This document shows, one piece after another, positions 1-8,610 of a DNA stretch of 14,068 nucleotides (position 1 is its first letter; every line of letters begins with the position of its first letter). The stretch comes from CAYYOS01 sp964473355 (GTDB lineage: Bacteria; Pseudomonadota; Gammaproteobacteria; Burkholderiales; REEB80): positions 1 to 14,068 of the forward strand of contig CAYYOS010000063.1 of assembly GCA_964473355.1 (NCBI GenBank), written 5' to 3'. The translations under genes were made by a program, and so were the position numbers. Under the pieces are notes generated by a model. The model was not told the origin of the DNA. It did no database searches and saw nothing but the letters and a program-made list of their open reading frames with translations.

Positions 1-3000
1 CTGAAGCAGGATGATAAAAAATCCGCGAAAAATCTAAACCCTTGGCTTTCCAGTGATCGATAGAGGCCCGGGTGTCTAACAAATCTGCGCGGCCGATAAT
101 GTCATTTAAACTGCGCACGCCCAATTGGGCTAAATATTCGCGTACTTCTTCGGCCACCATGAAAAAATAATTTACGACGTGCTCGGGTTGGCCGGTGAAT
201 TTTTTCCGCAGCTCGGGGTCTTGCGTCGCAACCCCAACCGGGCAAGTATTTAAGTGGCACTTACGCATCATAATGCACCCTTCGACGACCAATGGCGCCG
301 TGGAGAATCCGAATTCATCCGCGCCAAGTAGTGCGCCGATGACCACATCGCGCCCGGTTTTTAATTGGCCGTCTACTTGCACGCAAATTCGTCCACGCAA
401 TTGATTTAACACCAAAGTTTGCTGCGTTTCCGCAAGCCCTAGTTCCCAGGGCGTACCGGCGTACATAATCGAAGATAAAGGGCTGGCCCCGGTGCCGCCA
501 TCATGACCGGAAATGGTGACGTGGTCCGCGTGGGCTTTGGATACGCCTGCTGCAATCGTGCCCACACCCACTTCCGACACCAGTTTTACCGAAATACGTG
601 CGTCTTGATTGATGTTTTTTAAGTCGTGTATAAGTTGCGCCAAGTCTTCAATCGAATAAATATCATGGTGCGGCGGCGGTGAGATTAATCCCACGCCTGG
701 GATAGAATGACGAACTTTGGCGATGGTCTCGGAAACTTTGTGGCCGGGTAGCTGGCCCCCTTCACCGGGCTTAGCCCCTTGCGCCATTTTAATTTGCAGA
801 TCATCGGCATTGACCAAATATTCCGCGGTAACACCGAAACGGCCTGCCGCCACCTGTTTAATCGCCGAGCGCATGGAATCACCATTAGGCAGCGGTTTAA
901 AACGCTCCGCTTCTTCACCACCCTCGCCGGTATTGGATTTGCCGCCGATACGATTCATAGCAATCGCCAAGGTGGTATGCGCTTCTCGTGAGATCGATCC
1001 AAAAGACATAGCACCCGTGGCAAAGCGCTTAACGATTTCCTTCGCGGGCTCCACTTCTGCCAACGGAATGGGTTGGGCCGCGGTTTTAATTTCAAATAGG
1101 CCACGCAGCGTCATTAAATTCTTACTCTGTAAATTTATTAAAGCTGCGTATTCCTTATATGTTTTAAAATTATTGGTGCGTGTTGCGTGTTGCAATTTTG
1201 AAATGCTATCCGGGGTCCACATGTGGGCTTCGCCACGCGTGCGAAACGCGTATTCGCCGCCGGCATCCAAGGCGCGCCGGTATAAGGGTGCGTCACTATA
1301 CGCCAAACGATGCCAACGTATTGATTCCTCCGCCACCTCTTCTAAACCGATACCTTCGATATTACTGGGGGTGCCCTCGAAGTATTTTTCTACAAAACCC
1401 GAATTTAAGCCCACCGCCTCAAAAATTTGCGCGCCGCAATAGGACTGATAGGTGGAGATGCCCATTTTCGACATTACTTTTAGCAAGCCTTTGCTAATGG
1501 CTTTGGTATAGCGTTTACAAGCTTCGTAATGGGAAAGGTCTTCCGGCAGAAATTCCTGCATCTCGGCCAAAGTTTCAAAAGCCAGATAAGGATGCACCGC
1601 TTCCGCACCGTAGCCCGCCAGCATTGCAAAGTGATGCACTTCGCGGGCAGAACCGGTTTCGACAACCAAGCCAGTGCTAGTACGTAGGCCGGCTCGTATC
1701 AAGTGATGATGCACCGCTGAGGTAGCCAGAAGCGCGGGCACGGGAACGTTTAATGAAGACACATCCCGGTCTGATAACACAATAATATTGCAGCCATCGT
1801 TAACCGCACGTTCGGATGCATCGCACAATTGCTGTAAAGCTTGCGCCATGCCAGCTACACCACCCGCGGCAGCAGAGCAAATGCTAAGCGTGCGCGAAAC
1901 AAAGGTATTGTCGGTGTGTTCGCCGATGCGACGAATCTTTTCCATGTCGTCCGGGCTTAATATGGGCTGCTGCACTTCCAAACGTTTTTTCGGTTCGCTA
2001 TCGGTTAACCCCAAAAGATTAGGGCGCGGGCCTATGAAAGAAACCAAAGACATCACCAATTCTTCCCGAATAGGATCAATCGGTGGGTTGGTCACTTGCG
2101 CAAACATCTGCTTAAAGTAGTTGTAAAGGGACTTAGGGCGATTTGATAGGACTGCCAGCGGCGTGTCGTTGCCCATAGAGCCTATGGCTTCCTGGCCACT
2201 CGCCGCCATGGGTGTAAGCAAAAATTTCAAATCCTCCTGCGTATAACCAAACACTTGCTGGCGGTCTAAAAGCAGTTCGGTTGATCCAAGCGACGCGGGG
2301 CTGCTGGGTAAGTTTTCCAATAAAATTTGGGTTTTATCCAGCCAGCTTTGATAAGGTCGGGAGGCGGCGAGGGCGGATTTGATTTCCGCGTCGTCAATAA
2401 TGCGGCCTTTTTCAAGGTCGATCAAAAACATTTTGCCAGGCTGTAAACGCCATTTTTTTATAATCTTTGTTTCAGGGATGTCTAAGACCCCCATTTCGGA
2501 GGCCATCACCACCAGGTCATCGTCGGTGATCAAATAGCGCGCCGGACGCAAGCCGTTGCGATCTAAAGTCGCGCCGATTTGCCTACCATCGGTAAATGCG
2601 ACGGCCGCCGGGCCATCCCAGGGCTCCATTAAAGCGGCATGATACTCATAAAAAGCACGCCGTTCGTTGTCCATTAACGGATTACCAGCCCACGCTTCGG
2701 GAATCAATAGCATCATGGCGTGCGCCAGTGGGTAGCCCCCGGCTACCAATAGCTCTAAGGCATTATCAAAAGACGCAGAATCGGATTGGCCCTCAGTGAT
2801 TAAAGGCCATAACTTTTGCAAATCGTCACCTAATAAGTCGGACGCCATCGCATGGCGGCGCGCTGCCATCCAATTGACGTTGCCGCGCAAAGTATTGATC
2901 TCGCCATTGTGCGCGATCATGCGGAAAGGATGAGCTAAATCCCAACTCGGAAAAGTATTGGTAGAGAAACGTTGATGCACCAATGCCAAAGCTGTAACCA

Positions 3001-3667
3001 GCGCCGGGTTTTTTAAGTCGTCGTAGTATTCGCCGACCTGCTCTGCGAGCAGCATACCTTTATATATAAGTGTGCGTGCAGATAACGAAGGAATGTAAAA
3101 ACGCGCCGGATCGTCTAGCTTTAAGGCCCGCACGCTGTGTTCGATACGCTTACGTATGACGAACAGTTTGCGTTCAAACGCGTCCGTATCGCTACAATTT
3201 TCGCCACGCCCAATAGCCATCTGGCGTATCACGGGTTCTGCCGCTATTACGCCTTTGCCGAGCCCGGCATTGTGGGTGGGGACATCGCGCCATCCCAACA
3301 AAATTTGATCGGCCTCTTTCACGCAGGCCTGGATAATTTCCTCACATTGCGCGCGGGCGGCATCGCCCTGCGGTAAAAATACCATGCCTATGCCGTAGTG
3401 CCCAGCTTCGGGCAAAAGCACCTGCTGCTCGCGGAATACCTGGCGAAGAAACGCATCAGGGAGTTGAATTAAAATACCGGCGCCGTCACCTGCCAGGCAG
3501 TCAGCGCCTGTGGCGCCCCTGTGTTTTAGGTTTACTAAAATTTGCAAACCTTGCTGGATGATAGCGTGGCTTTTTTTGCCTTTAATGTTGGCAACAAATC
3601 CGACACCGCAAGCGTCATGCTCCCGGGCGGGGTCGTACAAGCCTTGATTCTCTTGCCTACTCAACAT
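1..3667 (-). CDS. gltB: Glutamate synthase (NADPH-type) large subunit, N-terminal 1,222 residues; truncated by the window edge
   Basis: GltB makes glutamate from glutamine and 2-oxoglutarate in the cytoplasm, working with the GltD flavoprotein. Reading the minus strand from the ATG at 3667 gives one unbroken frame to the left edge. A short propeptide (MLSRQEN...) leads to Cys20 in DACGVGFV, the expected N-terminal nucleophile of the class II glutaminase domain after processing. The glutaminase domain continues with HQRFSTNTFPSW and AHNGEINTLRGN. The central and FMN-binding synthase domains follow, with GGKSNTGEGGEEAERF near residue 910 and HDGGTGASPLSS further on. Cys1131, Cys1137 and Cys1142 form the C-x5-C-x4-C ligand set of the 3Fe-4S cluster. 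Family members run to about 1,500 residues, so roughly 300 residues, mostly the C-terminal beta-helix domain, lie outside the window. AAGG at 3677-3680 is a well-placed ribosome site. gltD is not visible. Identification is firm. Confidence 0.97.
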   Translation of the reverse strand, partial: MLSRQENQGLYDPAREHDACGVGFVANIKGKKSHAIIQQGLQILVNLKHRGATGADCLAGDGAGILIQLPDAFLRQVFREQQVLLPEAGHYGIGMVFLPQGDAARAQCEEIIQACVKEADQILLGWRDVPTHNAGLGKGVIAAEPVIRQMAIGRGENCSDTDAFERKLFVIRKRIEHSVRALKLDDPARFYIPSLSARTLIYKGMLLAEQVGEYYDDLKNPALVTALALVHQRFSTNTFPSWDLAHPFRMIAHNGEINTLRGNVNWMAARRHAMASDLLGDDLQKLWPLITEGQSDSASFDNALELLVAGGYPLAHAMMLLIPEAWAGNPLMDNERRAFYEYHAALMEPWDGPAAVAFTDGRQIGATLDRNGLRPARYLITDDDLVVMASEMGVLDIPETKIIKKWRLQPGKMFLIDLEKGRIIDDAEIKSALAASRPYQSWLDKTQILLENLPSSPASLGSTELLLDRQQVFGYTQEDLKFLLTPMAASGQEAIGSMGNDTPLAVLSNRPKSLYNYFKQMFAQVTNPPIDPIREELVMSLVSFIGPRPNLLGLTDSEPKKRLEVQQPILSPDDMEKIRRIGEHTDNTFVSRTLSICSAAAGGVAGMAQALQQLCDASERAVNDGCNIIVLSDRDVSSLNVPVPALLATSAVHHHLIRAGLRTSTGLVVETGSAREVHHFAMLAGYGAEAVHPYLAFETLAEMQEFLPEDLSHYEACKRYTKAISKGLLKVMSKMGISTYQSYCGAQIFEAVGLNSGFVEKYFEGTPSNIEGIGLEEVAEESIRWHRLAYSDAPLYRRALDAGGEYAFRTRGEAHMWTPDSISKLQHATRTNNFKTYKEYAALINLQSKNLMTLRGLFEIKTAAQPIPLAEVEPAKEIVKRFATGAMSFGSISREAHTTLAIAMNRIGGKSNTGEGGEEAERFKPLPNGDSMRSAIKQVAAGRFGVTAEYLVNADDLQIKMAQGAKPGEGGQLPGHKVSETIAKVRHSIPGVGLISPPPHHDIYSIEDLAQLIHDLKNINQDARISVKLVSEVGVGTIAAGVSKAHADHVTISGHDGGTGASPLSSIMYAGTPWELGLAETQQTLVLNQLRGRICVQVDGQLKTGRDVVIGALLGADEFGFSTAPLVVEGCIMMRKCHLNTCPVGVATQDPELRKKFTGQPEHVVNYFFMVAEEVREYLAQLGVRSLNDIIGRADLLDTRASIDHWKAKGLDFSRIFYHPAS

Positions 3668-3704
3668 ACCTACGGACCTTAGAAAATTACAGCGAAACTT
3701 TTTA

Positions 3705-3732
3705 ATTATACCTGGGGCTCTGATGACGTCAA
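3705..3732 (-). promoter_or_regulatory. Sigma-70 type promoter of gltB
   Basis: On the minus strand TTGACG (3727-3732) is followed after 16 bases by a perfect TATAAT (3705-3710). Transcription would start near 3698 and give a leader of about 30 nt before the gltB ATG at 3667. Five of six and six of six consensus matches make this the strongest promoter in the window. It faces away from the c-di-GMP gene, whose leader begins on the other strand within about 200 bases. Confidence 0.75.
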
Positions 3733-3872
3733 TGTGGCGACCTTTCCTTTCCGACCGATATGGGCGCGTGAGTCGGATGGATATTTGGCTCAACACGAAT
3801 AAGTTCTAATTTGCCCCTGGCGGACAAAAACCGGCGAACTGGGTTCAGCTATTGCCCTGCTGCACGCACAGT

Positions 3873-3901
3873 TTGACAACTTTAGTTTTACACCCCACCA
3901 T
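3873..3901 (+). promoter_or_regulatory. Weak promoter candidate for the GGDEF-EAL gene
   Basis: A perfect -35 hexamer TTGACA lies at 3873-3878. With a 17-base spacer, the only available -10 is CACCAT (3896-3901), which matches the consensus at three of six positions. A start near 3908 would place the AGGAGG of the micro-ORF at the extreme 5' end of the transcript. The poor -10 suggests activator dependence, another sigma factor, or that the true promoter is elsewhere. Confidence 0.25.
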
Positions 3902-3907
3902 CACTGC

Positions 3908-3932
3908 AGGAGGCTGCCCCATGACAATATAG
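3908..3932 (+). other. Three-codon leader micro-ORF (Met-Thr-Ile-stop) with a perfect Shine-Dalgarno
   Basis: AGGAGG at 3908-3913 is followed, after seven bases, by ATG ACA ATA TAG at 3921-3932. This is a better ribosome site than the GGAG (3949-3952) that serves the downstream GGDEF-EAL gene at 3962. The peptide would be only three residues, so any role would be regulatory: ribosome loading or translational coupling on the leader. Whether it is translated cannot be told from sequence. Confidence 0.35.
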
Positions 3933-3935
3933 CCG

Positions 3936-3951
3936 TCCGGATTCGCGCGGA
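3936..3951 (+). promoter_or_regulatory. Small hairpin that could mask the GGDEF-EAL ribosome site
   Basis: TCCG (3936-3939) is complementary to CGGA (3948-3951), with an eight-base loop. The right arm contains most of the GGAG ribosome site (3949-3952) of the gene starting at 3962. The stem has only four pairs, so by itself it is weak. It gains interest because the micro-ORF stop codon ends four bases before it. Confidence 0.2.
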
Positions 3952-3961
3952 GAAACCTATA

Positions 3962-6718
3962 ATGAGCTTAAAGCTCAAGTTATTCCTACCTCTATTGGTA
4001 TTCAGTTTATTGTTAGCCGTCTATGTGTTTTCATTTTGGATTCCGCGCACGATCGGCTATGTAGAGCGTAGCTATCACGAAAATTTAATCAAACATCTAG
4101 AGAGCATCGCAGAAACCATTGCTCCACACATTACCCGCGGACAAACCTTGCAAGTCGGCGAAATCTTAGAGTCGTTAGTACAAAAAAATAAGGGTTGGAT
4201 CAGTATTCAGCTAAAGGACAATCAAGGGTCTCTTATTTACACGACCACAGCCCAATCCATAGACAAATCTGCTTTGCCACCCGAAATACGCGAACTCGAA
4301 CAAGAGATAAATCCCCGTGGCGGACCGCTCGGTAAGATGGTGTTGAAGGTCGATTTTCGACCCCAGTTGTCGGTAATTCGCGCTCAACAACGCGAGCTAA
4401 TTATTACCGCGATTATGGTGATGGCCATTTTTTCTCTGCTAATAGGTTTTACCATTGAAGCACTAATACGGCGGCCGCTTACAGTGTTGGCCGGTGCCTC
4501 CGATAAGTTGGCGAAAGGAGATTTTGATACGCCGCTCCCTTATCCTCGCAGCGACGAGGTGGGGACATTGGTTCATAGTTTTGCCGCCATGCGCCAGGCG
4601 ATTCGCTCTTCTCAAGACAAACTGTTAGCAGAAATCACGGAACGTCGCACGGCGGAAGAGCAACTACGTTTAACCGCTTCGCGGTTAGTGGCACTTCTGG
4701 GTAACTTACAAGCCGGCACACTGATGGTAGATGAAGACGGGCGGGTGATAATCGTAAACCAACGTTTTTTTTCGATGTTTGCCATAAATAAACTGGCGCC
4801 CGATCTTATCGGCGCGGAGGGTCACGTTTTAATCGCTGAGGCCAAGCAGATGTTTGCTGCACCGGAGCAATTTGCTGCGCGAGCTGAGGAGATAATCCAG
4901 GGCCGTCAGTTGGTCAGCGGTGAAGAATTATTGCTGCTTGACGGACGCATTTTTGAGCGCGACTACGTGCCGGTTTTTTTGGAGCAGCGTTACGTGGGGC
5001 ATCTATGGCAGTATCGCGATATCACGGAGCGAAAACGGGCGGCCATTGCGCTTTTTCAGGAAAAAGAGCGCGCGCAAGTGACCTTGCAGTCCATTGGTGA
5101 TGGCGTGGTCACGGTAGACGCCCAAGGCAATATTGAATATTTAAATCCCGCGGCGGAAGCGATAACGGGTTGGAGCACAGCTCAAGCTAGAGGGCTGGCT
5201 TCGTCCAAGATCATCAACTTATTTTTTGAAGAAACCGGCCAAGCCGTAAGCGATCCTGTTGCACAGTGCCTGCTGGGGCAAACGCTGTTCACGGCATCGG
5301 CAAACATCGTTTTGCGACGCAGCGATGGCAGTGAAATCGCAATTGAGCATTCGGCCGCACCGATTCGGGATCGGGAAGGCCAAGTAGTAGGGGTAGTGGT
5401 GATTCTTCATGACGATTCACAAGCGCGCAGCATGGCTAACCAGCTCTCCTGGCAAGCGTGCCATGATCCTTTAACCGAGTTATTTAATCGCCGTAAATTC
5501 GAACAAAGCCTGGAAGGGTTGCTATTAAGCGCCCGTCAAAACAACATGCAACACGCGTTACTGTATTTGGATTTAGATCAATTTAAAATAGTAAACGACA
5601 CTTGCGCGCACTTAGCGGGTGATGAATTACTTCGCCAAATGAGTGGGCTATTACAAAGCCTAGTGAGAGACAGCGACGTGCTTGCACGTCTGGGAGGCGA
5701 TGAATTTGGCGTGCTGTTGCGCCACTGCCCGCCGGATCGCTCCTTAACTATTGCTAACGGAATTCGTGAGGCGGTGCAGGATTATCGCTTCGCCTGGCAA
5801 GGAAAACCCTTTAACATCGGGGTAAGTATTGGCTTGGTCAATATCGATTCGCAAAGCGAAAGCATTACCGCCCTGCTCAGTGCTGCCGACACTGCTTGCT
5901 ACGCTGCAAAGGACAAAGGCCGAAACCGCGTGCAAGTGTATCAGCCCGGCGATAGCGAACTTCAACAACGCCATGGAGAGATGCAATGGGTGTCGCGCAT
6001 TCATGATGCTTTTGAGAATGCCCGATTCCTTTTATATACGCAATCGATTATCGCGCTGGGAAAAGAGACGCCTGTGACGGCGCACTGCGAAATTTTGTTA
6101 CGCATGAGAGATGAGCGCGGAGGCCTGTTGCCACCCATGGCTTTTATTCCAGCGGCCGAGCGCTATTCATTAATGCCCAGCATCGACCGCTGGGTAATCC
6201 GCACGCTGTTTGCAAAACTACGCGGCAGACCGCAATTGGCAGAAGGCTTGCATACCTATGCAGTGAACCTGTCCGGTACGTCGCTCAACGACGAAATGTT
6301 TTTGGAGTTCGTCCTTGATCAGTTTAGAGACGGCAAAGTGGCGCCAGCGTGGATTTGTTTCGAAATTACCGAAACGTCGGCAATTGCCAATTTATCTAAA
6401 GCCATCCATTTTATGGGCATATTGAAAAAGCTGGGTTGCCGGTTTTCTCTGGATGATTTCGGCAGCGGCCTATCTTCCTTCGTGTATTTAAAAACTTTGC
6501 CCGTGGATTATCTAAAGATAGACGGCAGCTTCATTAAAGATATTGTCACGGACCCCGTGAGCAAGGCGATGGTGAAAGCAATTAACGAAGTGGGACATAT
6601 TATGGGAATACAGACTATCGCTGAGTATGTTGAAACGCCAGAGATTCTAAAACACGTTAGGGAGGTGGGCATGGACTTTGCCCAAGGGGTCGGGATTTCC
6701 CCACCCAAACCATTTTAA
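3962..6718 (+). CDS. Membrane-bound HAMP-PAS-PAS-GGDEF-EAL cyclic di-GMP turnover protein
   Basis: This 918-residue inner-membrane protein should make and/or degrade cyclic di-GMP in response to a signal. Two membrane segments (about residues 7-27 and 146-166) flank a periplasmic sensor region of about 120 residues of no type I recognise. A HAMP domain (about 167-220) and two PAS-like domains (about 240-355 and 370-485) follow. The GGDEF domain has an intact GGDEF at 578-582 and an inhibitory RxxD site (RDSD, 569-572) five residues before it. The EAL domain has EIL in place of EAL (710-712). It keeps the other expected catalytic positions: N769, E801 (EITE), D831-D832 (DDFGSG), K852, E888 and Q908. 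Both activities therefore look possible. The start has GGAG nine bases upstream. The gene is divergent from gltB and convergent with hisB, only ten bases away. The ligand and direction of control are unknown. Confidence 0.93.
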   Translation: MSLKLKLFLPLLVFSLLLAVYVFSFWIPRTIGYVERSYHENLIKHLESIAETIAPHITRGQTLQVGEILESLVQKNKGWISIQLKDNQGSLIYTTTAQSIDKSALPPEIRELEQEINPRGGPLGKMVLKVDFRPQLSVIRAQQRELIITAIMVMAIFSLLIGFTIEALIRRPLTVLAGASDKLAKGDFDTPLPYPRSDEVGTLVHSFAAMRQAIRSSQDKLLAEITERRTAEEQLRLTASRLVALLGNLQAGTLMVDEDGRVIIVNQRFFSMFAINKLAPDLIGAEGHVLIAEAKQMFAAPEQFAARAEEIIQGRQLVSGEELLLLDGRIFERDYVPVFLEQRYVGHLWQYRDITERKRAAIALFQEKERAQVTLQSIGDGVVTVDAQGNIEYLNPAAEAITGWSTAQARGLASSKIINLFFEETGQAVSDPVAQCLLGQTLFTASANIVLRRSDGSEIAIEHSAAPIRDREGQVVGVVVILHDDSQARSMANQLSWQACHDPLTELFNRRKFEQSLEGLLLSARQNNMQHALLYLDLDQFKIVNDTCAHLAGDELLRQMSGLLQSLVRDSDVLARLGGDEFGVLLRHCPPDRSLTIANGIREAVQDYRFAWQGKPFNIGVSIGLVNIDSQSESITALLSAADTACYAAKDKGRNRVQVYQPGDSELQQRHGEMQWVSRIHDAFENARFLLYTQSIIALGKETPVTAHCEILLRMRDERGGLLPPMAFIPAAERYSLMPSIDRWVIRTLFAKLRGRPQLAEGLHTYAVNLSGTSLNDEMFLEFVLDQFRDGKVAPAWICFEITETSAIANLSKAIHFMGILKKLGCRFSLDDFGSGLSSFVYLKTLPVDYLKIDGSFIKDIVTDPVSKAMVKAINEVGHIMGIQTIAEYVETPEILKHVREVGMDFAQGVGISPPKPF

Positions 6719-6728
6719 ACTCGGATGT

Positions 6729-7316
6729 TTATAAACTTCCTTTAGTCGAAGGTAGCAGGTCGTGCATTCGTGCATCCTTCTCGGTTGCCATACGCAGCGC
6801 GCGGCCGAAGGCCTTAAAAATAGTTTCGGCTTGATGATGGGCGTTGTCACCGGCCAAGTTATCGATATGCAGCGTGACCAAACCGTGATTGACGAAACCC
6901 TGAAAAAATTCGTGAATTAAATCCACGTCAAATTCCCCAATCGCGGCACGGGTGAACTCCACGTTGTAAGTTAACCCTGGCCGCCCGGAAACATCTAGTA
7001 CCACGCGGGAGAGCGCCTCATCCAGCGGAACGTAGGCATGACCATACCGGCGTATGCCTTTTTTATCGCCGATGGCTTCAGCGAACGCTTTGCCCATGGT
7101 AATGCCAATGTCTTCTACGGTGTGATGAGCATCGATGTGTAGATCGCCTTTGGCGGTAATTTCCAGATCGACCATTCCGTGACGCGCAATTTGATCAAGC
7201 ATATGATCGAGGAAAGGCACGCCGGTACTCAGCTTTGATACGCCAGCACCCTCCAAATCCAACTGGACTTCAATCTGGGTTTCCGCCGTGTTACGTTTAA
7301 CTTGGGCTCGTCGCAT
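6729..7316 (-). CDS. hisB: Imidazoleglycerol-phosphate dehydratase (monofunctional HisB)
   Basis: HisB dehydrates imidazole glycerol phosphate to imidazole acetol phosphate in cytoplasmic histidine synthesis. The 195-residue product is the full length of the monofunctional enzyme. It carries the two metal-binding repeats DAHHTVEDIG (H64, H65, E68) and NAHHQAETIF (H160, H161, E164), plus FLDHMLDQIARHG near residues 35-47 and the usual STKG ending. There is no histidinol-phosphatase domain, unlike the fused enterobacterial HisB. The ATG at 7316 lies 20 bases inside the end of hisC, which points to translational coupling; a purine-rich AAAG sits about eight bases before it. It is the last gene of the his block here. 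The stop at 6729 is ten bases from the end of the convergent GGDEF-EAL gene, and no terminator hairpin is visible between them. Confidence 0.97.
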   Translation of the reverse strand: MRRAQVKRNTAETQIEVQLDLEGAGVSKLSTGVPFLDHMLDQIARHGMVDLEITAKGDLHIDAHHTVEDIGITMGKAFAEAIGDKKGIRRYGHAYVPLDEALSRVVLDVSGRPGLTYNVEFTRAAIGEFDVDLIHEFFQGFVNHGLVTLHIDNLAGDNAHHQAETIFKAFGRALRMATEKDARMHDLLPSTKGSL

Positions 7317-8379
7317 TGACTATACTTTCTTTCAGCGCGGTTAAAAAAATGCCATTCTCCTCGGGGGTGCCTATGGTAACGCGCAAGCAATTGTCTAAAA
7401 GAGGATGGCTTTGGTGCAAATTTTTTATCAACACGCCCTTTGTCTTTAAAGCTAAAAAAACCTGATCCGCGATCGGTACGCGGAACAAAATAAAATTTGC
7501 CCTGCTCGGGAATACCTGTGCCCCGGCAATAGCCTGCAGACTTAGCGACAACCGTTCGCGATCCGCCACCAGCCGCGCGGTTTGTTCTCGAAGTGTCGCA
7601 CCGTGCCGCAAAATTTCTAAAGCCGCAAGTTGGCTTAAGCTATTTACATTATACGGCAAACGTATTTTGTCGAAATAGGCGTGCCACGCCGGCGCGCTTA
7701 CCATAAAGCCCAAACGCAAACCCGCTAAACCTTGCTTAGATAAAGTTCGCAGCACAATCAAATTATCAAATTGCTTGAGATGTGGGAGGAAGCTCGCTTC
7801 CGCGAACGCGTGATAGGCTTCATCGATTACCACCAAACCGGGCGCTGTTTTGACGATTGCCAGGAGCGCGGCTTCGGGAAATAAATTTCCCGTGGGGTTG
7901 TTGGGGTACGAGATGAAAATCACTGCCGGGGACTGGCTTTTAATGTTTGCCAAGACGGTAGGTAGATCAAGGCTAAAATCTTTGTTGAGCGGCACACCGA
8001 CGTAGCGCAGACCCGCCACTGCCGCAATGAGCGGGTACATCGAAAACGAAGGCTCCAAGCCCAGCAAGACGGCACCGGGTTTAGCTAAACCCAGCGCGAT
8101 AATTTGAATCAACTCGTCGGACCCGTTGCCCAACATAATCTCGGCTTCACCGGGGATGCCCATCTCTGCCCGTAGCGCTGTTTTTAAAGCACGCGCCTCC
8201 GGGTCGGGGTAGCGGTTAATCGGGGCGCCTGTCAGGCGTTGCGCGATTTCCTCGCGAAGCTCGTGAGGTAAGCTGTAAGGGTTTTCCATGGCGTCCAACT
8301 TCACCATGCCCGCCGCATCCGGGACATGGTACGCCGTTAAGGCAGCTATCTCATCGCGCGGAAATGTGGCTTTACGCAT
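7297..8379 (-). CDS. hisC: Histidinol-phosphate aminotransferase
   Basis: HisC transfers an amino group from glutamate to imidazole acetol phosphate, using pyridoxal phosphate. The 360-residue product is a normal length for a fold-type I aminotransferase. It shows KLDAMENPY near residues 27-34, GNGSDELI (84-91), the NPTG motif (161-164), DEAYHAF (186-192) and the PLP lysine K215 in RTLSKQGLAGLRLGF. The frame stays open upstream to a TTG at 8478, but I place the start at the ATG at 8379: homologues begin about here, GGAA lies six bases before it, and the upstream codons read like the GC-rich spacer rather than protein. Its 3' end overlaps hisB by 20 bases. Imidazole acetol phosphate is the HisB product, so the two adjacent genes act in sequence. 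Confidence 0.95.
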   Translation of the reverse strand: MRKATFPRDEIAALTAYHVPDAAGMVKLDAMENPYSLPHELREEIAQRLTGAPINRYPDPEARALKTALRAEMGIPGEAEIMLGNGSDELIQIIALGLAKPGAVLLGLEPSFSMYPLIAAVAGLRYVGVPLNKDFSLDLPTVLANIKSQSPAVIFISYPNNPTGNLFPEAALLAIVKTAPGLVVIDEAYHAFAEASFLPHLKQFDNLIVLRTLSKQGLAGLRLGFMVSAPAWHAYFDKIRLPYNVNSLSQLAALEILRHGATLREQTARLVADRERLSLSLQAIAGAQVFPSRANFILFRVPIADQVFLALKTKGVLIKNLHQSHPLLDNCLRVTIGTPEENGIFLTALKESIVNATSPS

Positions 8380-8610
8380 GTTTTGTTCCAGCGCGCAATA
8401 AAACGAGAACAAGGCGACAAGGATCAGGCTTTGGTGCCGGTACAACTCGTATATCGATCCCGCGTGACGGGACGGCAAGGACCCGAAGACACCCCGCCAA
8501 CACGGCGTTTATGATGACATCCGGGGGCGTGAGGTGGGTAAGGGCGAGCTCCCCGCAAATGGCCGGCAAGCGGTGACGAGCCCGCGCGCCTGCCAACGCA
8601 GCTATTATTT
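8380..8610. other. GC-rich spacer between hisD and hisC
   Basis: This 231-base gap breaks an otherwise tightly packed gene block. Its core, about 8461-8600, is roughly two-thirds G+C by my count, against about half in the flanking genes. It can form several short stems, for example TCCCG/CGGGA around 8458-8472 and CCGC/GCGG near 8550-8575. Because stops are rare, several frames are open through it on both strands, but none has a recognisable product or a convincing start. It could be a repeat-type insertion (REP- or MITE-like), a structured RNA element, or decayed sequence. I cannot choose between these without a copy-number search. Confidence 0.5.

Noticed and set aside
717..1442. A 241-codon open frame on the plus strand
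   Set aside because: It lies fully antisense to the clearly conserved gltB frame, has no recognisable product and is explained by codon bias of gltB.
6719..6728. Shared terminator between the GGDEF-EAL gene and hisB
   Set aside because: Only ten bases separate the stops, and no stem followed by T residues was found on either strand nearby.
8380..8478. N-terminal extension of hisC to a TTG at 8478
   Set aside because: HisC homologues start near the ATG at 8379; the added 33 codons come from the GC-rich spacer and have no family similarity.
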